Assembly: GCA_036735565.1 (NCBI GenBank)
Contig: DAINOC010000003.1
Span: 1 to 64,000, forward strand
Length of the DNA stretch: 64,000 nucleotides
Reading direction: 5' to 3'
Origin: Coraliomargarita_B sp036735565
GTDB lineage: Bacteria > Verrucomicrobiota > Verrucomicrobiia > Opitutales > Coraliomargaritaceae
This document shows positions 60,652 to 64,000 of this stretch, piece after piece (the first letter of the stretch is position 1; every line of letters begins with the position of its first letter). The notes under the pieces were generated by a model that saw nothing but the letters and a program-made list of their open reading frames with translations, did no database searches and was not told where the DNA came from. The position numbers and the translations under genes are program-made.

Positions 60652-61581
60652 TCAGCGGAGCAGGTCCTTGGCCTCATCAAGGGTCCGCTTCTCATAGTCG
60701 GAGAGGGAGGCAAATCCGGTGGCGTTGATCTTATCGAGGATGCGGTCGACTTCCGCCTGCACCGCCGTCCGATCCGTCCGGTTGACGGTGTAACTGATCG
60801 CGCGGCGCGCGCTGCCCCGGCTTTTCCGCTTGAACCAGTCCGGCAGTTCCATCGCAGGCTCTGCGGCCCCGGCAAAGCTAAAGGCCGGCTCAACCCGATA
60901 GAGAAACCGTACGTAGAGGTAGCCGGCGATCATCCCCCCAAGGTGCGCGGAGTGGGCCACCATGCCGCCCCCCTGTCCCGAAAATTCGCCGTAGAGCCCA
61001 AAAAGCGAAAAAGCGAGCACCCCCCACAAAATCCAGCGGGCCTTCACCGGAATGGGGATCGGGATGATCATCAGCTGGCGGTTGGGATTCAACAGGCAAA
61101 ACACCGTGACGATTCCCAGCACCCCGCCGGAGGCACCCACCACAACGTTCGGGCCATTAAAATTGGCCAACAGAAACGCGGCCCCGCCCATTACGATCGC
61201 CCCGAGGTAAAGGATGAAAAAGCCCTGGCGCCCGAGCTGCTGCTCCACCGGGCGTCCAAGAAGGTAGAGGCCCAGCATGTTGAAAATAAGATGGGCAAAG
61301 GGTATCGGGATAAAGAGAAAGTAGGCCCATCCATCGCTGTGGAGAAAACCATAGGTCAGGATCGTCCAAACCTTAAGGTCCTGAAAGTTCGGCATGCTGA
61401 GGGCCAACCAATGCCCGAAAAAAGCATTCGAACGGCCGCCTACCCCCGGGAAAAAGACATCCACCACCTGTTGCACCACGAAGACGCTGATCGTGACCAC
61501 CAGCAGCCGCGTCACCACCGAAGCGCGGGGGCGCGGCGGTTCCTCCGTATTGTGACGCATGTAGGGTCGGTCGTAGAGCAT
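60652..61581 (-). CDS. Rhomboid-family intramembrane serine protease
   Basis: About 309 residues from the ATG at 61581 (61614 is a weaker non-ATG start). About six membrane helices carry HLIFNMLGLYLLG, the catalytic serine in GASGG and the catalytic histidine in HSAHLGGMIAGY, so the active site is complete. The soluble C-terminal tail (about 250-309) has a helical VDRILDKINATGFASLSDYEKRTL-type segment found in rhomboids of this group. It lies directly upstream of prc. Confidence 0.9.
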   Translation of the reverse strand: MLYDRPYMRHNTEEPPRPRASVVTRLLVVTISVFVVQQVVDVFFPGVGGRSNAFFGHWLALSMPNFQDLKVWTILTYGFLHSDGWAYFLFIPIPFAHLIFNMLGLYLLGRPVEQQLGRQGFFILYLGAIVMGGAAFLLANFNGPNVVVGASGGVLGIVTVFCLLNPNRQLMIIPIPIPVKARWILWGVLAFSLFGLYGEFSGQGGGMVAHSAHLGGMIAGYLYVRFLYRVEPAFSFAGAAEPAMELPDWFKRKSRGSARRAISYTVNRTDRTAVQAEVDRILDKINATGFASLSDYEKRTLDEAKDLLR

Positions 61582-61733
61582 GGCAGCGGGCGGAGGCACA
61601 AAAACGGGCCCCAACTGAAAAAGACCCCTAATATGCCGAGGGGTTCCTCCAGCGCAAGTGCCGAGTGCGCTTCGTGCCGCTTGACCAGCCGCTTCCGCTT
61701 GACTTGGCGGTAAAGTTGTTGATCGTCGGGGAC

Positions 61734-61970
61734 ATGGCAGAAAAAGACGAAAAATGGCCGGAAAACGTAAAGGGTAAGTTCTACGTCGATGAGCAATGCA
61801 TCGACTGCGACCTCTGCCGCGAGACCGCTCCGGATTATTTCACCCGCAACGAGGACGGAGGCTATTCCTTCGTCTTTAAGCAGCCCGACTCCCCCGAAGC
61901 CGAGGAGCTCTGCATGGAGGCCCTGGAGGGCTGCCCGGTCGAAGCCATTGGTAACGACGGCGACGAGTAG
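61734..61970 (+). CDS. Small [4Fe-4S] ferredoxin
   Basis: A 78-residue protein from the ATG at 61734 (a longer frame starts at 61665). The cluster motif is CIDCDLC plus a distal CP in GCPVEAIG, giving four cysteine ligands for one [4Fe-4S] cluster. One more cysteine is in ELCMEAL. It is rich in Asp and Glu, as usual for ferredoxins. The redox partner is not apparent. It is convergent with coaX. Confidence 0.9.
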   Translation: MAEKDEKWPENVKGKFYVDEQCIDCDLCRETAPDYFTRNEDGGYSFVFKQPDSPEAEELCMEALEGCPVEAIGNDGDE

Positions 61971-62003
61971 TCTCCCGAGGGTGCGCCGCTATTTCGCGCC
62001 CGG

Positions 62004-62765
62004 TCAGCGCTCTGCTGCAGCTGCCAGTCCCATAAGCGTCAGATGGGGGACAAACTCCGTCTTTTCCTCCCAGTCACGGGTTAGCAAGGTCGTCGTGCCG
62101 CCGGTCGCGAGCACGATGGGCTCCCGTTCTCCCTTGGCCGCCAGCTCCCGCTTCACCCGGGCCAGTAGCGCATCAATCATCCCGGAAAAGCCGACTGAGA
62201 CGCCCAAGCGCATGGCCTCGACCGTCGATTTGCCGATGCCTCCGCGCACGCCCACCAACTCTTCTTCCGAAAGCCGGGGCAGCAGCGCGGTCTGCTCGTG
62301 CAGGTAGCTCCGCATCACGCCTAGACCGGGGGCGATGATGCCACCCTCATACCCCGCGCTGGAGATGATGTCAAAGGTCACGGCCGTGCCCATGTCGATG
62401 ACGATGGCCGGCACCGAAAAATACGCCTGAGCGGCGATGGCATTGGCGATGCGGTCCTGCCCGATCTCGGCCGGCTTCGGATAGACCAGATCGAGACCCC
62501 GGCAGCTCTCATGCGTCAGGTGGAAGAGGGGCAGCCCCACCGCGCTCAGCGTCTCCCGCAGTGCGGCGTTCACCTGCGGGACGACCGAGCAAAAAGAGAG
62601 GCCCGCTGCTGAACCCAGCAACGGAGTCAAGCGCTCGAGAAATTCACGGGATGGCCCGTGGCGCAAACCGGCTGTCGGGAAATCACCGGCATCCGATACG
62701 ACACGTCCGTCCACCAGACCGAAGTGCGTGCTCGTATTACCAATATCGATACAAAGCTGTTTCAT
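62004..62765 (-). CDS. coaX: Type III pantothenate kinase
   Basis: A 253-residue kinase of the ASKHA fold with the phosphate motif DIGNTSTHFGL at the start, an IVIDMGTAVTFDII block and a LATGG motif near the end. It performs the first step of coenzyme A synthesis. Its ATG overlaps the birA stop by 4 nt. The CoaX-BirA neighbourhood is common in bacteria. Confidence 0.95.
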   Translation of the reverse strand: MKQLCIDIGNTSTHFGLVDGRVVSDAGDFPTAGLRHGPSREFLERLTPLLGSAAGLSFCSVVPQVNAALRETLSAVGLPLFHLTHESCRGLDLVYPKPAEIGQDRIANAIAAQAYFSVPAIVIDMGTAVTFDIISSAGYEGGIIAPGLGVMRSYLHEQTALLPRLSEEELVGVRGGIGKSTVEAMRLGVSVGFSGMIDALLARVKRELAAKGEREPIVLATGGTTTLLTRDWEEKTEFVPHLTLMGLAAAAER

Positions 62766-63784
62766 TTTTTTAAAGTGACATCGCCAGCCCGGATCGCCTG
62801 AACCTCCCCGGAGGACGTTTCAATCAACAACGCCCCCGTGGCATCAATGCCCCGTGCGAGCCCGGATACTTCCTTTCCGCTCAACAGAGCCGTGACGGCC
62901 TGGTCCCGCAGCGCGTCGAGCGGCCCCCAGGCAGCAGGGAGCACTTTTGCCGAGTCGAGCTCCAGACTCTCCCGATACGCCGCTTCCACGGCACGGATCA
63001 CCCTCGCTGCCAGTTGGTTTAAGGGTAGCTCATGGCCATGGACCGCCTGCAAGCTGGTGGCCCGCTGACGAATGGCCACCGGATAACGGTTCGGATTGCT
63101 GTTCACATTCAGCCCGATGCCGAAGACGATACTGCGGATGGCGTCAGCATCCATCTTCGCCTCCGTGAGCATACCGGCGAATTTCCGCCCTTTGCAATGC
63201 AGGTCATTCGGCCACTTGATTTGCAAGGGGGCCTTGGGCACAAAGGCCTGCACGGCGCGGCAGATATGGATGCCCGCCCAGAGGGTGAAATGCTGAAGTT
63301 GCTGCGGCGGGATGTTCGGCTCAAACAGGACCGACAAATAAAGATTCTCCGCCGAGGCACTGTGCCAGTCGCGCCCGAGACGCCCGCGCCCCGCCGTCTG
63401 GCAGCTCGAAACGATGGCAAAGGGCCCCCGTCTGCCGGAAGCGAAGCGGCGCTCAGCCTCGTTATTAGTGCTGTCAATCACCGGGAAATAGACCACTGCC
63501 ATCGCCGATCCCAGCCGCGATAATTCATAGCGAAGCAGGGCAGGGTGGATCACCTCCGGCACCGCCTTCAACCGATAGCCGCGATTCCGCACTGCTTCCA
63601 CCACGAAGCCCTCGTCGCGCAGCTTCTCCAACTTCCCGTGCACCGCCGGGCGCGAAACCCCGAGCTGCCCGGCCAGCAGGGTCCCGGAAACATAGTCCTC
63701 CCCGGCGGCCATCAATGCCTCGACGATGCGGATGCTGTCCGCATCGGCAGCGCGCTCACTGTAAATCGGCTCCACGCTGCTCAT
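62762..63784 (-). CDS. birA: Biotin-[acetyl-CoA-carboxylase] ligase / biotin repressor
   Basis: A 340-residue bifunctional-type BirA. The N-terminal winged helix (about 18-75, LLAGQLGVSRPAVHGKLEKL) may bind the biotin operon operator. The catalytic domain has the biotinyl-AMP loop AGRGRLGRDW and KWPNDL, with a C-terminal SH3-like domain. It attaches biotin to the carboxylase carrier protein. Its ATG overlaps the nadC stop. Confidence 0.93.
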   Translation of the reverse strand: MSSVEPIYSERAADADSIRIVEALMAAGEDYVSGTLLAGQLGVSRPAVHGKLEKLRDEGFVVEAVRNRGYRLKAVPEVIHPALLRYELSRLGSAMAVVYFPVIDSTNNEAERRFASGRRGPFAIVSSCQTAGRGRLGRDWHSASAENLYLSVLFEPNIPPQQLQHFTLWAGIHICRAVQAFVPKAPLQIKWPNDLHCKGRKFAGMLTEAKMDADAIRSIVFGIGLNVNSNPNRYPVAIRQRATSLQAVHGHELPLNQLAARVIRAVEAAYRESLELDSAKVLPAAWGPLDALRDQAVTALLSGKEVSGLARGIDATGALLIETSSGEVQAIRAGDVTLKK

Positions 63785-64000
63785 GACCAGTCCAGCCCGA
63801 TGTCCTTCCAGGTGCTCTGGTGCACCGGTGCACCCGTCGAAATAAAGTCCAGCCCCAGCTGACCCAGCTCCGGAAGCCGGTCGATCTGGATGCCGCCGCT
63901 GGCTTCCGTGCAGGCCTGCCCGTCGATTTGCGCGATGGCCGCCCGCAGGGAATCCAGCGAAAAATTATCGAGCAAAATAATATCCGCCCCCGCCTCCACT
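63781..64000 (-). CDS. nadC: Quinolinate phosphoribosyltransferase, C-terminal part
   Basis: Only the last 72 residues are in the window and the gene continues past the right end. GADIILLDNF, the EASGGI motif and the ending FISTGAPVHQSTWKDIGLDW fit the NadC phosphoribosyl-binding end. It makes nicotinate mononucleotide in NAD synthesis. The stop overlaps the birA start (ATGA), so nadC-birA-coaX form one operon. Confidence 0.85.
   Translation of the reverse strand, partial: VEAGADIILLDNFSLDSLRAAIAQIDGQACTEASGGIQIDRLPELGQLGLDFISTGAPVHQSTWKDIGLDWS

Overview
The window looks like a bacterial chromosome segment from the PVC group, most likely Verrucomicrobiota (Opitutia-like). This is inferred from gene content, not from a database search. 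The clues are a giant protein with an LEPR-XLL-type N-terminus, tandem GH95 fucosidases, F0 subunits with signal-peptide-like N-termini, and few recognisable Shine-Dalgarno sequences. Three 100-N assembly gaps are present, at 5079-5178, 31043-31142 and 35731-35830.

Region 1 (0.5-30.9 kb, minus strand) is the most remarkable part. It is one long gene train, read right to left: a TolC-like outer-membrane efflux protein, a periplasmic HlyD-type adaptor, a GAF-HlyD fusion, a PqqD-M50 peptidase-HlyD fusion, a short SecA-like ATPase, one giant repeat protein of at least about 6,500 residues starting with an LEPR-XLL-like motif, a BNR-type beta-propeller protein, and a stand-alone autotransporter-like beta-barrel. 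Gene overlaps and spacings of a few bases tie the five machinery genes together. No ABC transporter or RND pump is present, so the SecA-like protein is the only obvious energy source. I read this as a dedicated export system for the giant protein, apparently not one of the standard secretion types. A DUF423 membrane protein lies on the other strand at the left end.

Region 2 (31.2-38.3 kb, minus) is a complete F-type ATP synthase operon, atpB-E-F-H-A-G-D-C. Its spacers carry pyrimidine-rich tandem repeats and hairpins on the coding strand. The gap between atpH and atpA is flanked by a 55-bp exact duplication and looks like an unmerged contig overlap.

Region 3 (38.5-46 kb) has a small membrane protein, trmB, a PhoR/PhoB-like two-component pair, and mnmG-mnmE for tRNA wobble-uridine modification. 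Two parS-like palindromes are embedded in the mnmG reading frame. A PIG-L deacetylase follows, divergent from rapA.

Region 4 (46-58.2 kb, mostly plus) holds rapA, two tandem exported GH95 alpha-L-fucosidase-like enzymes, a HAD hydrolase (minus), prfA, a MITE-like 289-bp element, a VapBC toxin-antitoxin pair and prmC. The element and the TA pair separate prfA from prmC. Three copies of a dispersed intergenic repeat of about 115-140 bp lie at 45.0, 54.0 and 56.5 kb.

Region 5 (58.2-64 kb) holds a tail-specific protease with a rhomboid protease (minus), a small ferredoxin (plus), and an overlapping cofactor operon nadC-birA-coaX (minus). nadC runs off the right end.
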